Assembly: GCA_902792495.1 (NCBI GenBank)
Contig: CADBAC010000084.1
Location: 1 to 5,946 of the forward strand
Reading direction: 5' to 3'
Length of the DNA stretch: 5,946 bases
Origin: Ruminococcus flavefaciens
GTDB taxonomy: Bacteria; Bacillota; Clostridia; Oscillospirales; Ruminococcaceae
Below are positions 1 to 5,139 of this stretch, piece by piece. Within the stretch, counting starts at the first letter, position 1. The number at the start of each line of letters is the position of its first letter. A program made the translations under genes and the position numbers. Under the pieces are notes generated by a model, which searched no databases, was not told the DNA's origin, and saw only the letters and a program-made list of their open reading frames with translations.

Positions 1-629
1 TTATCCTGGACGAAAGCGGAAGCATGTCGTCCATCTACAAGGAAACACTGACCAGCATGAATGAGGTGCTGAGAGGTATCCGCAAGGAGCAGGAAGAGCA
101 TCCGGAACAAAAGAACTATGTGACCATCGTGACCTTCGAGGGTAATGGAATCAAGGGCATCAAGACTCGCAGGGACCGGGTGCCGATTGAGAGCATCAAA
201 GACTTAACGGAGGCTGATTACAGGCCGGGAGGATGCACCCCGCTATACGATGCTATGGGCAAGACACTCAATGAGTTGGAGGGCCTGGTCCGGCCAGACG
301 ACAGGGTTCTGGCTACCGTGATAACCGACGGTTACGAGAACGCATCCGAAGAATACTCCGGACGGACTATCAAGACACTCGTAGCCCGCTTGCGAGAAAA
401 GGGCTGGACACTGGCCTATATTGGAGCTAATCAGGATGCGGTAGAGGTGGCGAAGGACCTTAATATTGATAATGCCATTAGTTGGTCCGTATGCGGAGTA
501 GGTGTGGAAACGATGAGCTTCCGACTGAAAAAAGCCAGAACAAAAGCCGGCATTATGTGGAGGAAACAGGGGGAGGAAGGCTTTACGGGTGCATTGTACG
601 ACATCTTCGAAGATGACCCCAAAGACTAG
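1..629 (+). CDS. VWA-domain protein, 5' end outside window
   Basis: The reading frame is open from the left edge (first full codon at base 3), so the gene begins outside the window. The ATG at base 24 is not the start, because it lies inside the metal-binding motif. The codons at 3-26 read ILDESGSM, which contains the DxSxS part of the metal-ion-dependent adhesion site (MIDAS). The remaining MIDAS residues follow in order: the Thr of GGCTPLYD (codon 72 counted from base 24) and the Asp of VITDGYENAS (codon 102). The sequence AYIGANQDA near codon 130 is a familiar late strand of this bacterial VWA group. What is visible is one nearly complete VWA fold of about 208 residues, with no membrane segment. 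VWA domains bind protein partners through a divalent metal; the partner here is unknown. The stop codon overlaps that of the convergent gene on the other strand. Certain as a VWA domain; the cellular role is not known. Confidence 0.9.
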   Translation, partial: ILDESGSMSSIYKETLTSMNEVLRGIRKEQEEHPEQKNYVTIVTFEGNGIKGIKTRRDRVPIESIKDLTEADYRPGGCTPLYDAMGKTLNELEGLVRPDDRVLATVITDGYENASEEYSGRTIKTLVARLREKGWTLAYIGANQDAVEVAKDLNIDNAISWSVCGVGVETMSFRLKKARTKAGIMWRKQGEEGFTGALYDIFEDDPKD

Positions 630-847
630 TACTCCCAGAGGACGAGGTCCCGATCCAGTGCAATCTTGCGTATCTCACCATAACGGCCGTCGACATAGTA
701 GAACTTGGCTATGCGGTCGCCTACGATATCCTTGAAAGCCTTTTTGATGCGGGATATGCTGACGTTGATGCTGTTGCCATAGGGATTGAGGTGGTTGTGC
801 AGGCTATTGCGGATCTGCTCCGGATTGTCCCTGCCCGTAATACTCAT
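626..847 (-). CDS. winged-helix-like protein, C-terminal part only
   Basis: The last 73 residues of a protein read on the - strand, ending in a TAG that overlaps the stop of the VWA gene. The ATG at 847 is probably internal: the frame stays open upstream to a stop at 914-916. The residues before the ATG (HEDEILGYYM) look like a natural continuation, so the gene seems to have lost its 5' part at the join near 857-895. The visible part runs from a polar helical stretch (NPEQIRNSLHNHLNPYGNS) into a helix (VSISRIKKAFKDIVG) and then two short strands (IAKFYYVDG, EIRKIAL). That order is like the C-terminal winged-helix DNA-binding fold of response regulators, where the helix would contact DNA. This is a judgement from pattern, not from a matched family. 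No convincing ribosome site is seen before 847. Its tight convergence with the VWA gene suggests that these two belong to the same original genome segment. Confidence 0.55.
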   Translation of the reverse strand: MSITGRDNPEQIRNSLHNHLNPYGNSINVSISRIKKAFKDIVGDRIAKFYYVDGRYGEIRKIALDRDLVLWEY

Positions 848-856
848 GTAGTAACC

Positions 857-1123
857 GAGAATCTCATCCTCATGACTGATATCGCAGGTCTTCTCAGAGA
901 CAAGGACGATCCTTCAACTCTTATCCCCGAAGTCAACGTCAGCGAGGTTCCTTTCCTCAAGAGACAGGGCATTATTTCAGGTGGCATGATACCTAAGATA
1001 GACTGCTGTGTTGAGGCTGTAAGACGTGGAGTAAAGAAGACCGTTATCATCGACGGCAGAGTTCCGCACTCTATCCTCATCGAGATACTTTCAAACGAGG
1101 GCATCGGTACACAGTTCGTATAA
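857..1123 (+). CDS. argB: acetylglutamate kinase, C-terminal fragment
   Basis: Acetylglutamate kinase phosphorylates N-acetylglutamate with ATP, the second step of arginine synthesis, in the cytoplasm. From the Glu codon at 857 the frame reads ENLILMTDIAGLL, RDKDDPSTLI, ISGGMIPK, VPHSILIEIL and the ending NEGIGTQFV, all in the order known for the last third of ArgB. The Lys of GGMIPK corresponds to the catalytic lysine near residue 217 of the E. coli enzyme. About 88 residues are present, against roughly 290 in the usual bacterial enzyme. The N-terminal glycine-rich loop with its lysine and the substrate-binding Asn/Asp region are missing. The frame is nominally open from a GTG at 791, but the 22 residues before 857 do not look like ArgB and no good ribosome site precedes that GTG. 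As written, the product could not be an active kinase. Either the gene is broken or the sequence upstream belongs elsewhere. The gene order argB-argD-argF supports the identification. Confidence 0.9.
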   Translation, partial: ENLILMTDIAGLLRDKDDPSTLIPEVNVSEVPFLKRQGIISGGMIPKIDCCVEAVRRGVKKTVIIDGRVPHSILIEILSNEGIGTQFV

Positions 1124-1134
1124 GAACGGAGATA

Positions 1135-1222
1135 GAATTGAGAATTGATGCTGACACCATAATTCTCGATTCAAAAAGTGATATTGCAGGGGAAGGCTCC
1201 CTTACAAGAAAAATTCTCAATC
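1135..1222 (+). repeat. argD leader with competing inverted repeats
   Basis: Bases 1135-1146 (GAATTGAGAATT) can pair with 1161-1172 as a 12-base-pair stem with one G-T wobble and a 14-base loop. The inner part of the same arm, 1137-1146, is also perfectly complementary over 10 bases to 1212-1221. The two 3' arms are thus near-copies (AATTCTC followed by GAT or AAT), each followed by an A-rich stretch ending in AAAAAGTG (1173-1180 and 1223-1236). The two pairings exclude one another. No T-run follows either stem, so neither is an ordinary terminator on the + strand. This may be a regulatory RNA leader, or simply a degraded repeat in the space between argB and argD. Confidence 0.5.
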
Positions 1223-1280
1223 AAAAATAAAAAGTGTTGACTAATATACAAAAAGTTTACTCAATTACATGGTCGCAAGG

Positions 1281-1310
1281 TTGATTTTATATCTCTTGAA
1301 GCGGTATAAT
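1281..1310 (+). promoter_or_regulatory. promoter for argD
   Basis: TTGATT at 1281-1286 and TATAAT at 1305-1310 are separated by 18 bases, a good sigma-70-type (SigA) arrangement. Transcription would start near 1317, about 50 bases before the argD start codon. A second TATAAT-like stretch lies at 1313-1318. The promoter means that argD and the genes after it need not depend on transcription from argB. I could not pick out a convincing ArgR operator around it. Confidence 0.65.
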
Positions 1311-1367
1311 TATATAATGATATTGTATGATCAGGATATTATGTCTGCCTGAGCAAGGAGGACAAAA

Positions 1368-2534
1368 ATGAATACTATAGACAAATTCAATGAACATATT
1401 ATGCAGTCCTACGGACGCTATCCACTCGTTATGCAGAAGGGTGAAGGCAGGCACTGCAAGGACGAAAACGGCAAGGAATATATCGATTTCGGAAGCGGTA
1501 TCGGTACTAATTCCCTCGGCTACTGCGACGAGAAATGGGCCGACGCAGTATGCGCACAGGTAAGAACTCTTCAGCATAGTTCAAATTACTACTACACCGC
1601 TGTTCAGGCGGAATTCGCTGAAAAGCTGTGCGAGGTCTCGGGCTATAAAAAGGTATTCTTCGGCAACAGCGGCGCCGAGGCCAATGAATGCGCTATCAAG
1701 GCGGCAAGAAAGTACAGCTTCGATAAGTACGGCAAGGGCCGCCATAACATCATAACTCTCGTGAATTCCTTCCACGGAAGGACCATAGCTACCCTCTCGG
1801 CTACAGGTCAGGATGTGTTCCATAACTACTTCTTCCCCTTCCTTGAAGGATTTGTAAATGTAACTGCCAATGATATCGACGATCTGAAGGCTAAACTGGA
1901 CGACACTGTATGCGCTGTTATGCTGGAGTACGTTCAGGGCGAAGGCGGTGTCAATGCCCTCGATAAGGAATTCGTTGACGCTGTTTACAGCCTCTGCGCT
2001 GAGAAGGATGTTCTCGTTATCGCAGATGAGGTACAGACAGGTGTGGGACGTACAGGTAAATTCCTGGCAGGCGACCACTTCGGTAAAAAGGCTGATATCA
2101 CTACTCTCGCAAAGGGCATCGCAGGCGGTGTTCCTATGGGCGCTTGTCTCTTCGGAGAGAAGTGCGAGAACGTTCTCACTCCCGGTACTCACGGTTCCAC
2201 TTTCGGCGGAAACCCGATTGCCTGTGCAGGCGGTCTGGCAGTTCTCGACAGGATAACAAGCGACGGATTCCTTGATGAAGTCAGCAGGAAGGCTGAACAC
2301 TTCAAGGAGAGACTCAGCAAATGCAGCGAGGTAGCTGCACTGAGCGGCCTTGGCCTTATGATAGGGATCACGCTTAAATCAAAGAAAGCAGGAGATGTTG
2401 CAAAGGCAGCACTCGATAAGGGTCTGCTGGTGCTGACAGCTAAGGAAAAGGTAAGACTTCTCCCTCCGCTTACTATATCAGACAGCGAAATTGATGAGGG
2501 GCTTGATATTCTTATAGATATACTGGAGGAATAA
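1368..2534 (+). CDS. argD: acetylornithine aminotransferase
   Basis: A cytoplasmic class III aminotransferase that uses pyridoxal phosphate. It converts N-acetylglutamate semialdehyde and glutamate to N-acetylornithine and 2-oxoglutarate, the fourth step of arginine synthesis. The product has 388 residues, the usual length for ArgD. The family motifs are in order: FGSGIGTNSLGY (41-52), the phosphate-binding GNSGAEANECAIKAAR (99-114), NSFHGRT (133-139), IADEVQTGVGRTGKF (218-232) whose Asp220 should meet the cofactor ring nitrogen, TLAKGIAGGVPMG (246-258) with Lys249 as the lysine that holds the cofactor, and HGSTFGGNP (275-283). The start is set by AAGGAGG at 1355-1361, 6 bases before the ATG. 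The gene lies after argB and before argF, which favours acetylornithine over the closely related ornithine or GABA aminotransferases. Its last codons carry the ribosome site of the next gene, so the two are probably translated from one message. Confidence 0.96.
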   Translation: MNTIDKFNEHIMQSYGRYPLVMQKGEGRHCKDENGKEYIDFGSGIGTNSLGYCDEKWADAVCAQVRTLQHSSNYYYTAVQAEFAEKLCEVSGYKKVFFGNSGAEANECAIKAARKYSFDKYGKGRHNIITLVNSFHGRTIATLSATGQDVFHNYFFPFLEGFVNVTANDIDDLKAKLDDTVCAVMLEYVQGEGGVNALDKEFVDAVYSLCAEKDVLVIADEVQTGVGRTGKFLAGDHFGKKADITTLAKGIAGGVPMGACLFGEKCENVLTPGTHGSTFGGNPIACAGGLAVLDRITSDGFLDEVSRKAEHFKERLSKCSEVAALSGLGLMIGITLKSKKAGDVAKAALDKGLLVLTAKEKVRLLPPLTISDSEIDEGLDILIDILEE

Positions 2535-2537
2535 TTG

Positions 2538-3005
2538 ATGGAGCTTACTGTATTATCAAAGAATAACGGCTATACCGTACACGAAAGAAGCAGCAATAAG
2601 ACTCTCTATACTGTCAAGAAGAAGACCTTCGGCCAGAAATGGAACCTGCTGGATACAAGTAAGTATAACCTCTATACTCTTGCGCAGATGGGTGACGAGA
2701 AGAAGCCTGCATTTACCATAATCCTCAACGATGTCACATTCCTTACCATCGAATGCAAATCGCTCTTCCTCGATCCTACTCTTGTGGCTAAAAGCAAGTC
2801 TATGTGCTATAATCTTGTCAGCAAGGACAGACGAGAATTCGATATATTTTTTAACGACAAGAAAATCGGACATATCAGCACTAAGGTAAGCGTGACAGGC
2901 GAACTCCAGTACGATATCGACATCGAGAACAAGTTCTTCGATGACTATATCCCTCTGTTTGCAGTGGCAATTGACAGGACGTTCGGTGAAATGAACAAGC
3001 AGTAA
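2538..3005 (+). CDS. conserved-looking protein, possibly LURP-one/Tubby-like fold
   Basis: A protein of 155 residues with no signal peptide or membrane segment, so probably cytoplasmic. I chose the ATG at 2538 because GGAGGA at 2525-2530, inside the end of argD, lies 7 bases before it. The adjoining TTG at 2535 would be only 4 bases away. The sequence is mostly short alternating strands: TVHERSSNKTLYTVKKK (13-29), KWNLLDT (34-40), YNLYTLAQ (43-50), PAFTIILNDVTFLTIECK (57-74), EFDIFFNDKKIGHIST (100-115), ELQYDIDIEN (122-131). It closes with a helix (YIPLFAVAIDRTF, 137-149). This rhythm of repeated two-stranded turns ending in a hydrophobic helix recalls the Tubby C-terminal / LURP-one (YxjI-type) fold. 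I infer that from shape only, without a diagnostic motif. It has no known part in arginine synthesis, although its position suggests co-expression with argD and perhaps argF. Confidence 0.8.
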   Translation: MELTVLSKNNGYTVHERSSNKTLYTVKKKTFGQKWNLLDTSKYNLYTLAQMGDEKKPAFTIILNDVTFLTIECKSLFLDPTLVAKSKSMCYNLVSKDRREFDIFFNDKKIGHISTKVSVTGELQYDIDIENKFFDDYIPLFAVAIDRTFGEMNKQ

Positions 3006-3056
3006 TGACAGCATCAGGATTTTTGATGACTAAAGAACTTTGAAAGGATAAATAAT

Positions 3057-3965
3057 ATGAAACATTTACTTAAAATGCTCGATTTGAGCACAGAAGAGAT
3101 AATCGATATACTCAACCTCGCAGATCAGCTCAAGTACGAGCTGAAGCACAACATACCACACCCACGTCTCAAGGGCAAGACTCTCGGTATGATATTCCAG
3201 AAGGCTTCCACACGTACCCGTGTATCATTCGAGACAGGTATGTATCAGCTTGGCGGATATCCGCTCTTCCTCTCATCCAACGATCTCCAGATCGGCCGTG
3301 GTGAGCCTGTACAGGATACAGCCCGTGTACTTTCACGCTACCTCGACGGTATCATGATCCGTACATTCGAGCAGAAGGAAGTTGAAGATCTTGCACAGTA
3401 CGGCTCTATCCCGATAATCAACGGACTTACAGATTTCTGTCACCCTTGTCAGGTACTGGCAGACCTTATGACTATCCGTGAATTCAAGGGCAGTTTCGAC
3501 GGCCTGAAGATGTGCTTTATCGGCGACGGAAACAATATGGCAAACTCTCTCATCGTTGGCTGCCTCAAGGTCGGCATGAGCGTAGCAGTAGCCTGCCCCG
3601 ACGACTATCAGCCCCCAAAGGAGATACTGGATTTCGCTAAGGAATACGGCGACAAGTTCATGATGACAAATTCTCCTAAGGAAGCCGCAAAGGGCGCAGA
3701 CGTTCTTATCACTGACGTATGGGCATCCATGGGTCAGGAAGGCGAAGCTGAGAAGCGTAAGAAGGCATTCGCAGGCTATCAGATAAACGATGAGCTTATG
3801 GCTGAGGCAAACAGCGACGCAATGGTTCTGCACTGTCTCCCTGCACACCGTGAGGAGGAGATCACAGAGAAGGTATTCGAGGCTCACGCAAACGAGATCT
3901 TCGAGGAAGCTGAGAACCGTCTCCACGCTCAGAAGGCTGTTATGGTCAAGCTGATGGAGAATTAA
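3057..3965 (+). CDS. argF: ornithine carbamoyltransferase
   Basis: Joins carbamoyl phosphate to ornithine to give citrulline, the sixth step of arginine synthesis, in the cytoplasm. The product has 302 residues, the normal length. The carbamoyl-phosphate motif STRTR is at 51-55. DFCHPCQVLADL (126-137) supplies the conserved His and Gln. GDGNNMANSL (156-165) opens the second domain. DVWASMGQE (220-228) carries the SMG loop that binds ornithine. HCLPAHR (259-265) has the conserved cysteine, Cys260, next to the active site. The SMG loop and HCLPAHR point to the ornithine enzyme rather than aspartate carbamoyltransferase. Anabolic argF and catabolic arcB cannot be told apart by motif, but the argB-argD neighbours favour the anabolic form. 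The start is set by GAAAGGA at 3042-3048, 8 bases before the ATG. The gene follows the previous one after 51 bases with no terminator and ends 20 bases before a strong hairpin. Confidence 0.96.
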   Translation: MKHLLKMLDLSTEEIIDILNLADQLKYELKHNIPHPRLKGKTLGMIFQKASTRTRVSFETGMYQLGGYPLFLSSNDLQIGRGEPVQDTARVLSRYLDGIMIRTFEQKEVEDLAQYGSIPIINGLTDFCHPCQVLADLMTIREFKGSFDGLKMCFIGDGNNMANSLIVGCLKVGMSVAVACPDDYQPPKEILDFAKEYGDKFMMTNSPKEAAKGADVLITDVWASMGQEGEAEKRKKAFAGYQINDELMAEANSDAMVLHCLPAHREEEITEKVFEAHANEIFEEAENRLHAQKAVMVKLMEN

Positions 3966-3980
3966 AGGTATTATTACATA

Positions 3981-4010
3981 AAAAGCGGACAGCTCAATGC
4001 TGTCCGTTTT
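3981..4010. terminator. bidirectional terminator between argF and XRE gene
   Basis: CGGACAGC at 3986-3993 pairs perfectly with GCTGTCCG at 3999-4006 around the 5-base loop TCAAT. The stem is followed by TTTT on the + strand, while AAAAA before it (3980-3984) gives a T-run on the - strand. It therefore can end both argF and the convergent regulator gene, whose TGA stop touches the + strand T-run. This closes the arginine block. Confidence 0.88.
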
Positions 4011-4285
4011 CATTTGCGTATATCGTCAATTATGTTACGTATATGAAGTATCTGCTCGTTTGTCAGACCCTCAACATTGAGAGTAGGATTATCGTTGATG
4101 CCAAGCAAATAATCTGTACTTACAGAAAAAGTTTTTGCTATTTTTTTCAGCATATCGATAGACGGCTGAATATAGCCGTTTTCCCAATTGCTCACACATT
4201 GCTTCGTGACACCGATTTTTTTACTGAACTCAACTTGATTGATTCCAAGAGAATTCCTTAATTCTTTTACTCTCTCATAAAACAA
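4010..4285 (-). CDS. XRE-family transcriptional regulator
   Basis: A small DNA-binding protein of the Cro/CI (XRE) type. From the chosen start it reads FYERVKELRNSLG, then the helix-turn-helix QVEFSKKIGVTKQCVSNWENG, then PSIDMLKKIAKTFSVSTDYLLG, the standard family order. The short tail LTNEQILHIRNIIDDIRK is common in this group and probably aids dimer formation. The frame is open to a GTG at 4294, but that GTG lies inside the ribosome site AGAGGTG (4298-4292). The TTG at 4285, in frame and 6 bases beyond, is therefore the likelier start; it gives 91 residues beginning MFYERVKEL, a typical XRE opening. The gene is divergent from the membrane-protein gene at 4394, and the space between holds paired operator-like repeats. 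I infer that the regulator represses that gene and perhaps itself. Its own promoter is less clear. Confidence 0.92.
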   Translation of the reverse strand: MFYERVKELRNSLGINQVEFSKKIGVTKQCVSNWENGYIQPSIDMLKKIAKTFSVSTDYLLGINDNPTLNVEGLTNEQILHIRNIIDDIRK

Positions 4286-4291
4286 ACATAA

Positions 4292-4298
4292 CACCTCT
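4292..4298 (-). promoter_or_regulatory. ribosome binding site deciding XRE start
   Basis: Read on the - strand, AGAGGTG matches the anti-Shine-Dalgarno closely. It ends 6 bases before the in-frame TTG at 4285 and overlaps the upstream GTG at 4294, so it supports the TTG as start codon. An ATG at 4289 is out of frame. Confidence 0.6.
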
Positions 4299-4310
4299 TT
4301 AGTAAAAGTT

Positions 4311-4333
4311 TACAATACTATTGTATACTAACA
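4311..4333. promoter_or_regulatory. operator-like repeat, copy 1
   Basis: Bases 4314-4333 (AATACTATTGTATACTAACA) recur at 4348-4367 with one difference. The left part forms a perfect palindrome, TACAATA-C-TATTGTA (4311-4325), the kind of site bound by a dimeric XRE protein. It lies just before the -35 element of the + strand promoter and in the probable leader of the divergent regulator gene. Confidence 0.65.
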
Positions 4334-4334
4334 C

Positions 4335-4363
4335 TTGACAATTATAAAATACTATGGTATACT
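4335..4363 (+). promoter_or_regulatory. promoter for small membrane-protein gene
   Basis: TTGACA at 4335-4340 and TATACT at 4358-4363 are separated by exactly 17 bases, close to the consensus. Transcription should begin near 4370, 24 bases before the start codon at 4394. The -10 element lies inside operator copy 2, and copy 1 ends 2 bases before the -35 element. Confidence 0.82.
4341..4346 (-). promoter_or_regulatory. possible -10 element for XRE gene
   Basis: TATAAT is present on the - strand at 4346-4341. It would place a transcript start near 4334, about 50 bases before the TTG start at 4285. Only a poor -35 match (near 4369-4362) is seen. If real, this promoter overlaps the + strand promoter and lies between the two operator copies, as expected for a self-controlled divergent pair. 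Confidence 0.3.
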
Positions 4364-4367
4364 AACA
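4348..4367. promoter_or_regulatory. operator-like repeat, copy 2
   Basis: AATACTATGGTATACTAACA repeats copy 1 with a single T-to-G change. The shared core is ATAC-TATK-GTAT. The copies are 34 bases apart, about three helical turns, so two dimers could sit on the same face of the DNA. This copy covers the -10 element TATACT, which makes repression of the + strand gene the simplest reading. Confidence 0.65.
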
Positions 4368-4393
4368 GTAGACTGAAATAAGGAGGTGAGAAA

Positions 4394-4630
4394 ATGAACG
4401 ACAATAATAAAGAAATAAATGATCCTCAAGTATGGATGTATGTAGCATCTTGCTTGAATCCAGTATTTACGATAGCTTTTGTTATAATATATGTTATAAA
4501 AAACAAATTTAGAAAAGCGTTTGAAATATGGATAGTAACATTATTGATTCATGTGTTAATACTTTTATTAGCTATTATTATAGACGCTGTAGCATTTAAA
4601 AAGAGTTTTACAGAAGCGTTCATAAAATAG
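4394..4630 (+). CDS. small two-segment membrane protein
   Basis: A 78-residue protein of unknown family. A polar start (MNDNNKEINDPQ) is followed by a membrane segment at about 14-35, a short basic loop (KNKFRK, 36-41), a second long segment at about 44-66, and a basic tail (KKSFTEAFIK). The basic loop suggests that it faces the cytoplasm, with both ends outside, although the short termini make this uncertain. The start is firm: AAGGAGGTG at 4380-4388 lies 5 bases before the ATG. My hand count gives about 26% G+C, well below the arginine genes, so the gene was probably acquired. It is divergent from an XRE gene and followed by its own terminator, making a compact regulated unit. A holin, a small toxin or immunity protein, or a remnant of a mobile element are all possible; nothing in the sequence decides between them. 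Confidence 0.82.
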   Translation: MNDNNKEINDPQVWMYVASCLNPVFTIAFVIIYVIKNKFRKAFEIWIVTLLIHVLILLLAIIIDAVAFKKSFTEAFIK

Positions 4631-4653
4631 TTGTAAAAGGTGAATATGATTAT

Positions 4654-4681
4654 AGGAGTTGTAGCAAGCAACTCCTTTTTT
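4654..4681 (+). terminator. terminator after small membrane-protein gene
   Basis: AGGAGTTG at 4654-4661 pairs perfectly with CAACTCCT at 4669-4676 around a 7-base loop, and six T's follow at 4676-4681. This is a standard intrinsic terminator, 23 bases after the stop codon. The next promoter begins 3 bases after its T-run. Confidence 0.9.
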
Positions 4682-4683
4682 GT

Positions 4684-4712
4684 TTGACAAAATAACGTAA
4701 AAATGATATGAT
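4684..4712 (+). promoter_or_regulatory. promoter for DUF3592-like operon
   Basis: TTGACA at 4684-4689 and TATGAT at 4707-4712 have a 17-base spacer. The transcript would start near 4719, so the leader is only about 12 bases and begins almost at the ribosome site AGAGGTGA. The promoter directly follows the terminator T-run. Confidence 0.8.
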
Positions 4713-4730
4713 AAGCCAAGAGGTGATAAA

Positions 4731-5135
4731 GTGAAATATATATTGATAGCACTGGTCGGCCTTGTAATAATGGTCGGGGCACTGGCATTCATTATAAGGA
4801 ATATCATGCTGAAAAAGAACGGTGTGCAGACAGAAGCAGAGGTCATAGCTGTAAGTGAGGACACCCGAAAAGGCCGTGGCGGTATGCGCACAGTCAGCGG
4901 ATATATCCATACTCTGCGCTATGAAGTAAAAGGAAAAATGATCGAGGCTAAGGACAGAACAGGCTATGTTCAGCCTTTCTCAAAGGGCTCGGAGCATACT
5001 ATAATCTACAGCAGAAAAAATCCCGAAATATTCGACTACGCCGACCAGATAGACCGTAACATCAGGCTTTTCGGCGGACTTGCGGCTGTGGGAGCCGTTT
5101 TTGCGGTCAGATTTTTAATTCTGGCGGTGAAATGA
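4731..5135 (+). CDS. DUF3592-like membrane protein
   Basis: A 134-residue protein starting at GTG 4731, set by AAGAGGTGA about 5 bases upstream; no ATG is placed as well. A membrane segment at 3-25 is followed by an extended soluble part and a second segment at about 112-132. The middle shows the features of the DUF3592 family: GVQTEAEVIAV (31-41), a Tyr-rich strand LRYEVKGKMIEA (62-73), the tail-in-loop QPFSKGSEHTIIYSRKNPE (81-99) with the typical 'G...v.Y...NP' ending. DUF3592 proteins are membrane proteins of unknown biochemical role, found widely in bacteria. The soluble part probably faces outward if the first segment is an uncleaved signal anchor, though this cannot be shown. The next gene begins 4 bases after this stop, so the two should share a message and may work together. 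Confidence 0.85.
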   Translation: MKYILIALVGLVIMVGALAFIIRNIMLKKNGVQTEAEVIAVSEDTRKGRGGMRTVSGYIHTLRYEVKGKMIEAKDRTGYVQPFSKGSEHTIIYSRKNPEIFDYADQIDRNIRLFGGLAAVGAVFAVRFLILAVK

Positions 5136-5139
5136 CGAT

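Noticed and set aside
791..856. N-terminal extension of the argB frame from GTG 791
   Set aside because: The 22 residues do not resemble ArgB, no good ribosome site precedes them, and the region is the opposite strand of the winged-helix-like gene.
1237..1265. TTGACT at 1237 as a second promoter for argD
   Set aside because: No acceptable -10 element lies 16-18 bases downstream (CTCAAT is poor), while a better promoter exists at 1281-1310.
1230..1367. ArgR operator (ARG box) in the argD leader
   Set aside because: I looked for the TGAAT-N-ATTCA type palindrome and found no convincing match, so no site is claimed.
1581..2300. Long open frame on the - strand inside argD
   Set aside because: It lies antisense to a gene with all its catalytic motifs and shows no family motif or ribosome site; it is a shadow.
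3011..3027. Hairpin CATCA...TGATG between the 155-residue gene and argF
   Set aside because: The stem is only 5 base pairs and the T-run is in the loop, not after the stem, so it is not a terminator.
3333..4013. Long open frame on the - strand inside argF
   Set aside because: It is antisense to argF, rich in Cys, Leu and Val in no recognisable order, and crosses the terminator; a shadow.
4314..4367. CRISPR-like repeats
   Set aside because: There are only two copies, short and with a 14-base gap that holds the -35 element; a pair of operators explains them better.
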